Assembly (NCBI GenBank): GCA_003555185.1
Contig: PWFZ01000419.1
Span: forward strand, 1-22,281
Origin: Balneolaceae bacterium
GTDB taxonomy: Bacteria > Bacteroidota > Rhodothermia > Balneolales > Balneolaceae
Direction: 5' to 3'
DNA length: 22,281 nucleotides
Positions within the stretch are counted from its first letter, which is position 1; each line of letters opens with the position of its first letter. Both the position numbers and the translations under genes were made by a program. Under the pieces are notes generated by a model. That model saw nothing but the letters and a program-made list of their open reading frames with translations, was not told the origin of the DNA and did no database searches. Of this stretch, positions 7,265 through 15,358 are shown in pieces.

Positions 7265-8785
7265 CTACTGTGTTAACTCGAAAGCGATATACATATTGCG
7301 TCCCTGGCGATTTACTTGTAGCAACACTGCATCTTCACCTGTTTCTGTAAAAGCACTTATTGCGCTATAAAATTGATCGGTATTCTCAATACGCTCGCCA
7401 ACCGCCTGCACTATTACATCACCACGGCGCAAACCCTGACGATATGCATTACTGGTTTGATCAATTTGCATAACGACTACTCCCTGGATCTCCGGTCGAA
7501 GACGCAATTGCCTCCGGATTTCATCATCCAAAGTTTGAACTCCAAATCCCAGGTTTTCACGGAGTTCTTCACGCTCATCCGATTCTACATCTTCGGCAAG
7601 ATCAGGGTCCCTTTCAGCAATTTCTACTGTAAGATCTCTGCTTGCACCATCCCGGAAAATGGTAATTTCAATTTCTGTGCCGGGTGGTGTATTGGCAACT
7701 CTTCCACGGAACTCATTCCAATCCCGAACTTCCTCGTTATTAAACTCCATAATAACATCACCCTCCTGGATTCCAGCTTGTTCAGCCGGCCCATCTTCAA
7801 TCACACTTCCAACAACAAATCCAATTGGTTGCTCCATGCCCATTGCCCGGGCCATTGTTTGATCAACTTCTGCACCATATTCAAGTCCAAGAAAACCACG
7901 TGTTACCCTGCCATCGGTAATCAAGGCTTCCATTACCGACTTTGCCATGTTGATAGGTATTGCGAAACCAATTCCCTGGTGCCCCCCGGTACGGGAAGCA
8001 ATGGCCGTGTTTATTCCCACTAACTCACCATTCAGGTTTATTAGTGCACCACCTGAATTACCGGGGTTAATTGCGGCATCTGTTTGGATGTAGTCTTCAA
8101 AGACATTTAACCCTAAAAATGAACGGCCACTTGCACTTACAATTCCTTGTGAAACGGTATGGGCAAGCTGATCCGTAAGTGGGCTCCCAATTGCTAGCAC
8201 CATATCTCCAACTCGCATCTTATCACTATCTCCGAGGGGAATGGCCGGCAAATCGTTTGCATCTACTCTTAAAACGGCAACATCACTGGCAGGATCAGTT
8301 CCCACTATTTCAGCTTCGTATTCCTCGCCGGTATATAATTGAATCCGAATTTCATCTGCATTTTCAATCACGTGGTTATTCGTTACAATATATCCATCAC
8401 TTGAGGAGACAATCACACCTGAACCAAGGCCATGTCGCTGAAATTCCCGCTCTTGGTCAAAACGAGGATCATCAAAAAAGAAGCCGAACGGATGACGTTG
8501 TTGCTCTCTCACGGTTCGGGTCGTAGTTACGGTAACTACAGTTGGGTTAGTGCGCTCTGCAATGTTTACAATGGCATTATTAAAATCAGCCAATGTTCTA
8601 ATTTCAATATCCTCTGCTTTCGTTGGATTTGCATAAGCCGATGAAGAGGTGTCTGACGATTGAACTTCAAAAGAATTTGTAAATGAATCAGTTGTTGTTT
8701 CAGAGTCGTTTACAGCAAACTGTATTCCGTATATAAACAACAGAATCGAAACAATAGCAATAACGCTTTTTGTGATTTTATCCAT
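7265..8785 (-). CDS. degP: DegP/HtrA-family (Do) serine protease with two PDZ domains
   Basis: 506 aa envelope protease/chaperone that degrades misfolded exported proteins. The N-terminal hydrophobic segment (about 5-24) is a signal peptide or anchor. The trypsin-like domain has the catalytic triad His138 (TNNHV), Asp168 (DPASDVAV) and Ser244 (GNSGG). PDZ1 is about 292-390 and PDZ2 about 410-503, the standard DegP/DegQ/DegS-class layout with two PDZ domains. A Ser/Thr-rich stretch of low complexity (about 28-55) follows the signal and a Phe-rich loop (100-108) precedes the catalytic core. Start ATG at 8785 with AAGGA about 8 nt upstream. It is bounded by terminators on both sides and so is probably monocistronic. 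A 15-nt palindrome at 8814-8828 lies in the leader. All catalytic residues are intact. Confidence 0.96.
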   Translation of the reverse strand: MDKITKSVIAIVSILLFIYGIQFAVNDSETTTDSFTNSFEVQSSDTSSSAYANPTKAEDIEIRTLADFNNAIVNIAERTNPTVVTVTTTRTVREQQRHPFGFFFDDPRFDQEREFQRHGLGSGVIVSSSDGYIVTNNHVIENADEIRIQLYTGEEYEAEIVGTDPASDVAVLRVDANDLPAIPLGDSDKMRVGDMVLAIGSPLTDQLAHTVSQGIVSASGRSFLGLNVFEDYIQTDAAINPGNSGGALINLNGELVGINTAIASRTGGHQGIGFAIPINMAKSVMEALITDGRVTRGFLGLEYGAEVDQTMARAMGMEQPIGFVVGSVIEDGPAEQAGIQEGDVIMEFNNEEVRDWNEFRGRVANTPPGTEIEITIFRDGASRDLTVEIAERDPDLAEDVESDEREELRENLGFGVQTLDDEIRRQLRLRPEIQGVVVMQIDQTSNAYRQGLRRGDVIVQAVGERIENTDQFYSAISAFTETGEDAVLLQVNRQGRNMYIAFELTQ

Positions 8786-8813
8786 TGGTTTTTTCCTTAT
8801 TAAAAGTTTAGTA

Positions 8814-8828
8814 AGAGTTTTAAACTCT
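8814..8828 (-). promoter_or_regulatory. 15-nt palindrome in degP leader
   Basis: AGAGTTT-T-AAACTCT, a 7-bp inverted repeat about a single central base, 29 nt upstream of the degP ATG. An adjoining small palindrome CTCAAATGAG overlaps its end (8827-8836). It could be an operator or a 5'-UTR hairpin; nothing in the sequence decides between them. Confidence 0.3.
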
Positions 8829-8852
8829 CAAATGAGAAGATTTATTGTATCG

Positions 8853-8894
8853 TAAAAAAAATGCCGGACTGCATTTTTTTTTGCGAACCCGGCA
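8853..8894 (-). terminator. Rho-independent terminator of hsp20
   Basis: Stem TGCCGG (8862-8867) / CCGGCA (8889-8894), extended inside by GCA/TGC around an A/T homopolymer loop. On the minus strand it is followed by a run of eight T (complement of 8854-8861). It starts 32 nt downstream of the hsp20 stop codon. Confidence 0.8.
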
Positions 8895-8925
8895 CAATTG
8901 TTTTTAATTAGAACCGGCTATAGTT

Positions 8926-9354
8926 CTACTTGATATCGATCCGTTTTTTTACTTTATCTTCGCTCTTGTTAACCTTCACACTAAGAACCCCATTTTTATA
9001 AGTGGCCTCAATGCTTTCCTCATCAACACTTTCCGGTAGTTGAAGAGTTCTGTTAAAAGAACCATAGTGTCTTTCTACTCTATGAAATTCGGTTCCGTTT
9101 TCTTCAGATTCAAAGGATCGCTCACCGCTGATGGTTAACCTGCGGTTCTCTAAATTTACATCAATGTCTTCTTTTTCCATTCCGGGAATCTCAACATCAA
9201 TCATAAATTGTTTCTCATTCTCCGAAATATTGATGCTCGGTGCAAAACTACTTTTACGTGTTGCAACGGCATCATTGAAAAACTCATCCATTACATCTGA
9301 AAAACGTTTACCAAAAATATCAGTTTCGGGTTTTGAATATATCATAAGTGCCAT
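8926..9354 (-). CDS. hsp20: Hsp20 / alpha-crystallin small heat-shock protein
   Basis: 142 aa, typical of bacterial small heat-shock proteins, which hold unfolding proteins without ATP and hand them to DnaK/ClpB. After a short N-terminal arm (1-35), the alpha-crystallin domain spans about 38-130: the region with VEIPGM, the loop with GERSFE, the hydrophobic strand RTLQLPESV and the hallmark GVL (122-124). The C-terminal I-x-I anchor is Ile139-Asp-Ile141. Start ATG at 9354 with AGAGG about 9 nt upstream. It has its own terminator and a long upstream region holding the TGCCA/TTGGCA inverted repeat (9421-9454) shared with cbpA. Clustering with clpB and cbpA suggests joint heat-stress control. 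Confidence 0.96.
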   Translation of the reverse strand: MALMIYSKPETDIFGKRFSDVMDEFFNDAVATRKSSFAPSINISENEKQFMIDVEIPGMEKEDIDVNLENRRLTISGERSFESEENGTEFHRVERHYGSFNRTLQLPESVDEESIEATYKNGVLSVKVNKSEDKVKKRIDIK

Positions 9355-9420
9355 AAATAGATACCTCTTAATTATTTTTTTTTAGGTTAATTATTCTCTC
9401 TTTGTAATGTTACAATCTTA

Positions 9421-9454
9421 ATGCCAATCTGAAATGCCGTATAATTTGGCAAAA
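9421..9454 (-). promoter_or_regulatory. TGCCA...TTGGCA inverted repeat upstream of hsp20
   Basis: On the plus strand ATGCCA (9421-9426), 17 nt, ATTTGGCAAAA (9444-9454). The arms TGCCAA (9422-9427) and TTGGCA (9446-9451) are exact inverted repeats. The site ends 66 nt before the hsp20 start. It matches the arrangement upstream of cbpA at 7158-7192. Confidence 0.45.
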
Positions 9455-9558
9455 ATAAACTGAAGGAATTACAGTATTGCTAACGGTGGGTGCAACCTTG
9501 TCATTGTCCTGATGACAGAGATATAAAAATTTAATTAGATATCTGTAAAAATGTCTGT

Positions 9559-9607
9559 TGCAGGGTGCAGGGTGCAGGGTGCAGGGTGCAGGGTGCAGGG
9601 TGCAGGG
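9559..9607. repeat. Perfect tandem heptamer array, (TGCAGGG)x7
   Basis: Seven exact copies of TGCAGGG occupy 49 bp. About two inverted copies (CCCTGCACCCTGTG) lie at 9780-9793. The array is non-coding, about 205 bp upstream of the hsp20 start. A perfect short-unit array suggests recent slippage and possible copy-number variation between strains. Confidence 0.95.
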
Positions 9608-9704
9608 AAAACTTGGTTAATATTAAAATCAAACAAAGTTAATCTTTCAGTTTTTCTACCTGAATCCCGGGGAGTCGCGGGGTGAAATCAAAAAAACCCA
9701 GACG

Positions 9705-9740
9705 CAGACAGGAACCCGAAATTCACGGGTAAGCTGTCAG
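9705..9740. repeat. Two-tier hairpin 3' of DAHP synthase (copy B)
   Basis: The outer stem is GACAG (9707-9711) with CTGTC (9734-9738). The inner stem is ACCCG (9714-9718) with CGGGT (9726-9730), loop AAATTCA. The core CAGGAACCCGAAATNCACGGG matches copy A (186-221). One outer pair is G-C in copy A and A-T here, a compensatory change that supports real pairing. Confidence 0.65.
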
Positions 9741-9798
9741 GTCTTACATATTCTTACCACCTGAACCTTGCCACTTGAACCCTGCACCCTGTGCCTTG

Positions 9799-11199
9799 CT
9801 ATTTCCCGTAACTCTCGTTCCACTCTTTAGCAACCAGAAAGGCCATTTCGAGGCTTTGTTCGTAATTCAGTCTCGGGTCACAATATGTTTCGTAGTTGGT
9901 ATTAAGGCCATCTTCGTTCAGGCCATTTGCACCACCTACACATTCGGTTACGTTATCACCGGTCATTTCGAGATGCACTCCGCCAAGGTAACTTCCCTCA
10001 GCGCGATGGATTGCGAAAGTAGTTCGGATCTCTTGAATGATATCATCAAACCGACGTGTTTTTACGCTGCTTTTGGTAGAAAATGTATTTCCGTGCATGG
10101 GATCACAACTCCAAACAACAGGGTGCCCTTCCTTTTTAACGGCACGAATAAAGTCCGGCATGATGCGCTCAACATCCTCAACGCCCATTCGGGTAATTAA
10201 GACGATTTTCCCGGCTTCGTGTGTCGGGTTGATTTTTTCTATAAGTCTTAGCGTATCATCTAAATCGAACGGCGGCCCTACTTTTATCCCGATCGGATTT
10301 TGAATGCCTTTCAGATACTCTACATGAGCACCTTCGAGTTGCTTGGTTCTGTTCCCTAACCATACCATGTGACCGCTTAAGTTAAACCATCCCGGTTTTC
10401 TCGGAACCTGACGGGTTTGTGCAGAATCGTAATATAAATTCAAAGCTTCATGTGATGTATAAACATCCACTTTATGAAGGGTATTAAATGCATTTGGCGT
10501 GATGGTCTCCATAAAGTTGATCGATTTATTTATGGAATTAACCATCGCTTCATAATCCTTGTAGTACTCGTTATTCTTCATAAAATCGAGTTCCCACTGC
10601 TCGGGATGCTGCAGATCGGCAAACCCTTCATCAGAAAGCGCACGTAAGAAGTTTAGCGTAAGTCCTGATTTATTGTAAGCCTCCAGCATTCGGGCGGGAT
10701 CAGGCAGACGAGCCTCCACATTGGGCTCATAACTGTTGATCAAATCACCACGGTAATTCATCATTTTCACACCGTCTACTTCTTCGAAATCTTTAGAGCG
10801 AGGTTTCGCAAACTGACCGGCAATTCGCCCGACCCGAACAACGGGCGTACCCATTTCGTGAACCAAAATAAAGCTCATCTGAAGCATAACCTTCAGCATG
10901 TTTACAATTTTAGGAGCTTTACAACCTTCAAACGTTTCGGCACAATCTCCGCCCTGCAGCAAAAATCCCTTTCCATCTGATACATCAGCAAGCTTGTTTT
11001 TCAGAGCATCAATTTCCCATGACGTAATCAGCGGCGGAAGTCCTTTCAGCTGATTGTATGCACTCTGAAGATCATCTGTGCTTGGATACGGAGGCAGCTG
11101 CTGAACAGGCTTTGAATTCCAGGAGAGCGGATGCCACTCGTTACTTTTTACCGACGATGGGATATTGAGAATATTGGCTGTTTTTGAATCTGAGCTCAT
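9799..11199 (-). CDS. aroG: Class II DAHP synthase (3-deoxy-7-phosphoheptulonate synthase)
   Basis: 466 aa, the first enzyme of the shikimate pathway: phosphoenolpyruvate plus erythrose-4-phosphate to DAHP, in the cytosol. The sequence is of the plant/Mycobacterium (type II) class, not the E. coli AroF/G/H class. Metal ligands match the M. tuberculosis enzyme almost in register: Cys86 (GGDCAE), His369 (DPMHGNT), Glu411 (GVHLEMTG) and Asp441 (CDPRLN). Other conserved stretches are RVGRIAGQFAKPRS and GARLPDP-like VEARLPDP. The length is typical. Start ATG at 11199 with no good Shine-Dalgarno. It is separated by about 300 bp from the divergent uvrA and by 444 bp from hsp20, so it is probably transcribed alone. 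The symbol follows mycobacterial usage. Regulation by aromatic amino acids cannot be judged from the sequence. Confidence 0.97.
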   Translation of the reverse strand: MSSDSKTANILNIPSSVKSNEWHPLSWNSKPVQQLPPYPSTDDLQSAYNQLKGLPPLITSWEIDALKNKLADVSDGKGFLLQGGDCAETFEGCKAPKIVNMLKVMLQMSFILVHEMGTPVVRVGRIAGQFAKPRSKDFEEVDGVKMMNYRGDLINSYEPNVEARLPDPARMLEAYNKSGLTLNFLRALSDEGFADLQHPEQWELDFMKNNEYYKDYEAMVNSINKSINFMETITPNAFNTLHKVDVYTSHEALNLYYDSAQTRQVPRKPGWFNLSGHMVWLGNRTKQLEGAHVEYLKGIQNPIGIKVGPPFDLDDTLRLIEKINPTHEAGKIVLITRMGVEDVERIMPDFIRAVKKEGHPVVWSCDPMHGNTFSTKSSVKTRRFDDIIQEIRTTFAIHRAEGSYLGGVHLEMTGDNVTECVGGANGLNEDGLNTNYETYCDPRLNYEQSLEMAFLVAKEWNESYGK

Positions 11200-11501
11200 A
11201 TTGTAAGGGATAATGCGTTTTAAAAATAACTTTAAAGATACAAATCATTTAGGAAATAGTAATCGCGAAATGAATTAATCCATAGCACCAGAAAGAAAAA
11301 TTAAGCAATCACTAATAATTTCTCTCGATATCCAACTAAGGGCAGAGGGGAACGGATGATTTAGAAAATCTGAATTCACTGCTATTAAATTATCCCGAAT
11401 GTCCCGAACATCAATACTGTTGGAAACAATTAGAGTACGTCATTCTATAAAACTATTTGTATTTTACAGGGTTCAGAATTTCAAAAAAAATTGGTCTTCC
11501 T
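11200..11501. other. Divergent intergenic region aroG / uvrA
   Basis: About 300 bases holding the opposed promoters of DAHP synthase (minus) and uvrA (plus). It is A/T rich. I found no SOS (LexA)-type palindrome such as CTGT-N8-ACAG and no clear hairpin. TTCTATAAAACTATTTG (11443-11459) is a possible promoter -7 region for uvrA, only tentatively. Confidence 0.5.
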
Positions 11502-14351
11502 TTGCAGAATAATATTGTCATCCGCGGTGCCCGAGAGCATAATTTAAAAAATATTGACATCGATATTCCACGTGAGAAGCTGGTGGTGTTTACCGGCCTT
11601 TCCGGATCAGGTAAATCCTCCCTCGCGTTCGATACCATCTACGCCGAAGGACAACGGCGTTTTCTGGAATCTCTTTCCGCCTACGCCCGTCAGTTTATGG
11701 GCATGATGGAGAGGCCCGAGGTCGATTTTATTGATGGCTTATCACCCGTAATCTCCATTGATCAAAAAACAACCAACCGAAATCCCCGATCTACAGTTGG
11801 TACCGTAACTGAAATTTATGATTTCATCAGGCTTTTATACGCCCGGGTAGCAATTCCTTATTCATATAAAACGGGGAATAAAATGGCCAAGCAGACATCC
11901 GACCAGATTGTGCAGGCAATTATGGATCTGGATTCAGGTACAAAAGCGTACTGCATGGCTCCGGTTGTTCGGGGTCGAAAAGGGCACTACCGCGAGCTGT
12001 TTGATCAAATGCAAAAGCAGGGGTTTGTGAAAGCCCGGGTAGATGGAGAAATGATCGACCTGGAAGGTGAAATTAAGCTGGACCGGTACAAAACACACAA
12101 CATAGAAGTGGTAATAGATCGGTTTGTGATCAGCCCGAAAAGTGAAAAGCGGATCTCTGAAAGCGTTCATATGGCACTGGAAATGGCCGATGGTAATTTG
12201 ATCCTTGGTGTACAAAAAGACGGCGAGATGTCAGACCGTGTGTTTTCAAAAAACCTGTACGACCCTGAAAGTGGTTTGGCATACGAAGACGCCGCTCCAA
12301 ATCTATTCTCCTTCAATTCTCCATACGGCGCTTGCAAAAAGTGCAACGGACTTGGGTATCGGTATGATGTGAGCCGAGAGCTGGTAATGCCAAATATGGA
12401 AGAGTCCATCAATGAAGGCGGCCTTCGATTTTTTGGTGAACCGAGGGATATTTTTGTATTCAAACAGATGAATGCTGTATTAGAAAGTTTGGACCTGGAT
12501 TTTGATACATCACTCAAAGATTTTTCTGATGCAGCGCTGGATCTCCTTTTCGAAGGCGGCGGCGAGAAAAAGTTTAATGTCAGTTACGATTTCAAAAAGA
12601 ATAACGTCACCTATAAACACAAATACTCCGGTGTCAAATCCATTATACGTGAACAGTATGAGGATAGTAAATCAAACAAGCAGCGCGATAAAGCCAAAGC
12701 GTACCTTTCCAAAATTGAGTGCCATGCCTGTGGAGGCGGCAGACTCAATAAGGAAGCTCTCTCTTATAAAATTGATGGGTATTCCATTCAGGATTTGGTG
12801 AATCAGGATATTCAAACGCTGCGTCTGACTATCGGAAATTTAAAATTATCAGAACGACAGAGAAAAATTGGTCAACAGGTTTTAAAAGAAGTAATCGACC
12901 GCATTGATTTCCTGCTTAATGTAGGACTGAACTATCTCACCTTAAACCGCGAAGCCCAAACATTGAGTGGCGGTGAAGCGCAACGCATTCGCCTGGCTAC
13001 TCAGATTGGAACCCAGCTCGTTGGAGTTCTGTATATTTTGGATGAACCGAGCATTGGACTGCATCAACGCGATAACATTAAGCTGATAAAATCCCTTGAA
13101 ACACTGCGGGATTTGGGCAATACCGTAATTGTGGTAGAGCACGATCGTGAAACAATCGAACATGGAGATTATGTAATTGATATGGGACCCGGTGCGGGAA
13201 CTGAAGGTGGATATATCGTCACTCAGGGAAAGCCGGACGAGCTTGATCCTGAAGCGCTAACAACAAAATTCCTTCGTGATGAAGAAACAATCCCCTATTC
13301 CAAAAATCGACGGAAAGGCTCCGGAAAAACAATTACAATCAAAGATGCACGTGGGCATAATCTCAAAAATGTAGACCTGGATATACCACTCGGAAAATTT
13401 ATTTGTGTGACGGGAGTTAGTGGGAGCGGAAAGAGTACCCTCATCAATCATACACTTGACCCCATCCTTGCCAATGAATTCTACAACTCCAAATCAGTAC
13501 CTCTACCCTATCACGAAATTACCGGGATTGAACACGTGGACAAAGTGATTTCAATTGATCAAAGCCCCATTGGAAGAACGCCACGATCGAACCCCGGAAC
13601 GTACACCAAAGTGTTCGATCATATACGCTCGCTGTTTTCTGACCTGCCCGAATCAAAAATCAGGGGATACGATCAGGGACGATTTTCATTTAACGTGAAA
13701 GGCGGACGCTGCGAAACGTGTCAGGGTGATGGGGTCCGAAAAATTGAGATGAACTTCCTGCCGGATGTGTATGTAAACTGCGAGGTTTGTAACGGTAAAC
13801 GGTATAATCGCGAAACGCTGGAAATCCACTACAAAGGGAAAAATATTTCTGATGTGCTGCAGATGCCGGTCAGTGAAGCCGAGGAATTTTTTGATTCGGT
13901 TCCTTCTATTAAACGAAAACTGTCGACCTTAAACTCTGTGGGATTGGGTTATCTAACGCTGGGACAATCAAGCACAACCGTGAGCGGCGGTGAAGCACAG
14001 CGGATTAAACTTTCAAGGGAGCTGTCTAAAATTGGAACGGGCGATACCATATATATTATGGATGAACCGACCACAGGTTTGCATTTCCAGGACGTACGAA
14101 TGCTGGTTGATGTAATTCAAAAGCTGGTGAATAAAGGAAATACCGTTATTGTAATTGAGCACAATATGGATCTTATTAAAGCCGCAGATTGGGTAATTGA
14201 TCTGGGACCGGAAGGTGGTGTTGGTGGCGGTGAAATAATTGCCGAAGGAACCCCTGAAGAGGTTGCTGAGGTAGAAAAAAGCTACACCGGAACATTTCTG
14301 AAACAGGAGTTTGAAAGAGAAAATACAGTGCTGCATGCCCCTCAAAAATAG
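11502..14351 (+). CDS. uvrA: Excinuclease ABC subunit A (UvrA), probable TTG start
   Basis: DNA-damage sensor of nucleotide excision repair, a dimeric ABC ATPase that loads UvrB. 949 aa from TTG at 11502 (E. coli has 940). ATPase half 1: Walker A GLSGSGKSS (32-40), signature LSGGEAQR (488-495), Walker B ILDEP (512-516). Half 2: Walker A GVSGSGKST (638-646), signature VSGGEAQR (827-834), Walker B IMDEP (852-856). The C-terminal zinc module is complete: Cys737, Cys740, Cys760, Cys763. In zinc region 1 only the second pair, Cys278/Cys281, is present; the first CxxC (E. coli Cys253/256) is replaced by an LYDPE segment. CHAC (407-410) is conserved. No ATG exists between the in-frame stop at 11448 and the conserved N-terminus, so the start must be non-ATG. 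TTG at 11502 gives a standard N-terminus (six residues before RGA in E. coli, seven here). TTG at 11457 would add 15 residues. Confidence 0.97.
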   Translation: MQNNIVIRGAREHNLKNIDIDIPREKLVVFTGLSGSGKSSLAFDTIYAEGQRRFLESLSAYARQFMGMMERPEVDFIDGLSPVISIDQKTTNRNPRSTVGTVTEIYDFIRLLYARVAIPYSYKTGNKMAKQTSDQIVQAIMDLDSGTKAYCMAPVVRGRKGHYRELFDQMQKQGFVKARVDGEMIDLEGEIKLDRYKTHNIEVVIDRFVISPKSEKRISESVHMALEMADGNLILGVQKDGEMSDRVFSKNLYDPESGLAYEDAAPNLFSFNSPYGACKKCNGLGYRYDVSRELVMPNMEESINEGGLRFFGEPRDIFVFKQMNAVLESLDLDFDTSLKDFSDAALDLLFEGGGEKKFNVSYDFKKNNVTYKHKYSGVKSIIREQYEDSKSNKQRDKAKAYLSKIECHACGGGRLNKEALSYKIDGYSIQDLVNQDIQTLRLTIGNLKLSERQRKIGQQVLKEVIDRIDFLLNVGLNYLTLNREAQTLSGGEAQRIRLATQIGTQLVGVLYILDEPSIGLHQRDNIKLIKSLETLRDLGNTVIVVEHDRETIEHGDYVIDMGPGAGTEGGYIVTQGKPDELDPEALTTKFLRDEETIPYSKNRRKGSGKTITIKDARGHNLKNVDLDIPLGKFICVTGVSGSGKSTLINHTLDPILANEFYNSKSVPLPYHEITGIEHVDKVISIDQSPIGRTPRSNPGTYTKVFDHIRSLFSDLPESKIRGYDQGRFSFNVKGGRCETCQGDGVRKIEMNFLPDVYVNCEVCNGKRYNRETLEIHYKGKNISDVLQMPVSEAEEFFDSVPSIKRKLSTLNSVGLGYLTLGQSSTTVSGGEAQRIKLSRELSKIGTGDTIYIMDEPTTGLHFQDVRMLVDVIQKLVNKGNTVIVIEHNMDLIKAADWVIDLGPEGGVGGGEIIAEGTPEEVAEVEKSYTGTFLKQEFERENTVLHAPQK

Positions 14352-14518
14352 GCAGCACAATAGGTTGCAAATTCCTATCTAATTGTTACATACGTATGAT
14401 TTGCAGTCAAATGGCACAATCATTGCGGTTTGTTTTTGATAACAATAGGGCTAAATAACGGTTCACTCGTTGATTAAAGAGCAGCCCTACCTAGCAGCAA
14501 ATCTATCGTGGTGGTGAC

Positions 14519-15244
14519 ATGGAGAGAAAGAAGTTAACTGAAATTTATTTTAATCAATTACTCAAATTCTTTTTCGCTGTAGTAGCCGGCACGTTATTAA
14601 TCTCATATAGTATATATCTATGGTTTCCGGAATATATCTATTTCATCATAGATGAAGATCATTTGGTTGAAAACATAAGCGCATTCTCCTATCTGCTTGC
14701 ATTCTTTTTAGGACTATGGGTTCTGAAAAACTACAATTCATGGAGGAAGTTAACATGGCTGGTTGCCATTTTGGGCTTAATCGGTTTTCTCGACGAAATA
14801 AGCTTTGGAACAAGGTTTATCGAGTTCGCTGAACCCGAACTACTCGGGAAAAACATCAATGCCTTGCACGACTTTATTTTTATAAGCTATATTTTTTTTA
14901 CAGATAGGTTAGGTTTTTACGGGGTCTTGCTTCTTGTATTAGCATCTGTTGCAGGTGTTATTTTTATTTATATCAAACAACAGAAATATCAAATTAAAGG
15001 CTTTATAGGCGACCCTCTCAAGCCTCCGGGGCTTTTCCTGGTCTTGTTTTTCTTTTTTGTGTCAGCAGCACAGATTGCTGATCTAAAAGGATTTATTACC
15101 CCATTAGTTATCATAGAAGAGTTATTTGAAATGTTTGGAGGAATTGCTTTGTGTCTCTACTCCGTCAGTTTAGCTGAAATGCTAAAAATTGCTGAACGCA
15201 CAGAACCCGTAATTGAAAGTACGTTAGCTGAACCCATTGAATAG
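14519..15244 (+). CDS. Polytopic inner-membrane protein, 'DEISxGxR' type, unknown function
   Basis: 241 aa with about six or seven membrane segments (roughly 14-36, 52-70, 78-96, 115-128, 132-153, 170-186, 203-220). Polar residues stand out inside or beside membrane segments: Glu46-Asp47 and Glu51, Asp92-Glu93-Ile-Ser95-x-Gly97-x-Arg99, and Asn112 through His117-Asp118. I recognise this as the pattern of a widespread uncharacterised family of small membrane proteins with an 'E(E/D)ISxGxR ... NxxxLH(N/D)' signature. I know of no assigned function. Start ATG at 14519 with GTGGTG just upstream. It lies 167 bp behind uvrA and about 190 bp before the next gene, without a clear terminator on either side. 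The invariant acidic, Arg and His residues hint at catalysis or ion/lipid handling, but this is speculation. Confidence 0.85.
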   Translation: MERKKLTEIYFNQLLKFFFAVVAGTLLISYSIYLWFPEYIYFIIDEDHLVENISAFSYLLAFFLGLWVLKNYNSWRKLTWLVAILGLIGFLDEISFGTRFIEFAEPELLGKNINALHDFIFISYIFFTDRLGFYGVLLLVLASVAGVIFIYIKQQKYQIKGFIGDPLKPPGLFLVLFFFFVSAAQIADLKGFITPLVIIEELFEMFGGIALCLYSVSLAEMLKIAERTEPVIESTLAEPIE

Positions 15245-15358
15245 TAGAATTGTACAGGGTAATATTTTTACTATCGCTAATTAAGGTGGGTAATAATGTG
15301 ACTCTATTTCGGGATATTTTTTATTATAAATAAGATTGAAAAATATTATGCGTTCAAT

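Larger units (their letters stand above)
9355..9798. other. Repeat-rich intergenic region between DAHP synthase and hsp20
   Basis: 444 bases without a gene. From the hsp20 side it holds the hsp20 leader and inverted repeat (9421-9454), a small TGTCAT/ATGACA hairpin (9499-9517), the 7-copy heptamer array (9559-9607), the second copy of the two-tier hairpin (9705-9740), and an inverted echo of the heptamer (CCCTGCACCCTGTG, 9780-9793) just behind the DAHP synthase stop. No coding frame is credible here. Confidence 0.7.

Noticed and set aside
7373..8023. 216-codon open frame opposite degP
   Set aside because: Antisense to the PDZ and protease domains of degP; long only because the coding strand biases the opposite frame.
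9559..9607. CRISPR array
   Set aside because: The 7-bp units are directly adjacent with no spacers, so this is a simple tandem repeat. No cas genes are present.
9775..10200. 141-codon open frame opposite the DAHP synthase gene
   Set aside because: Antisense to the C-terminal half of a highly conserved enzyme; no Shine-Dalgarno and low-complexity translation.
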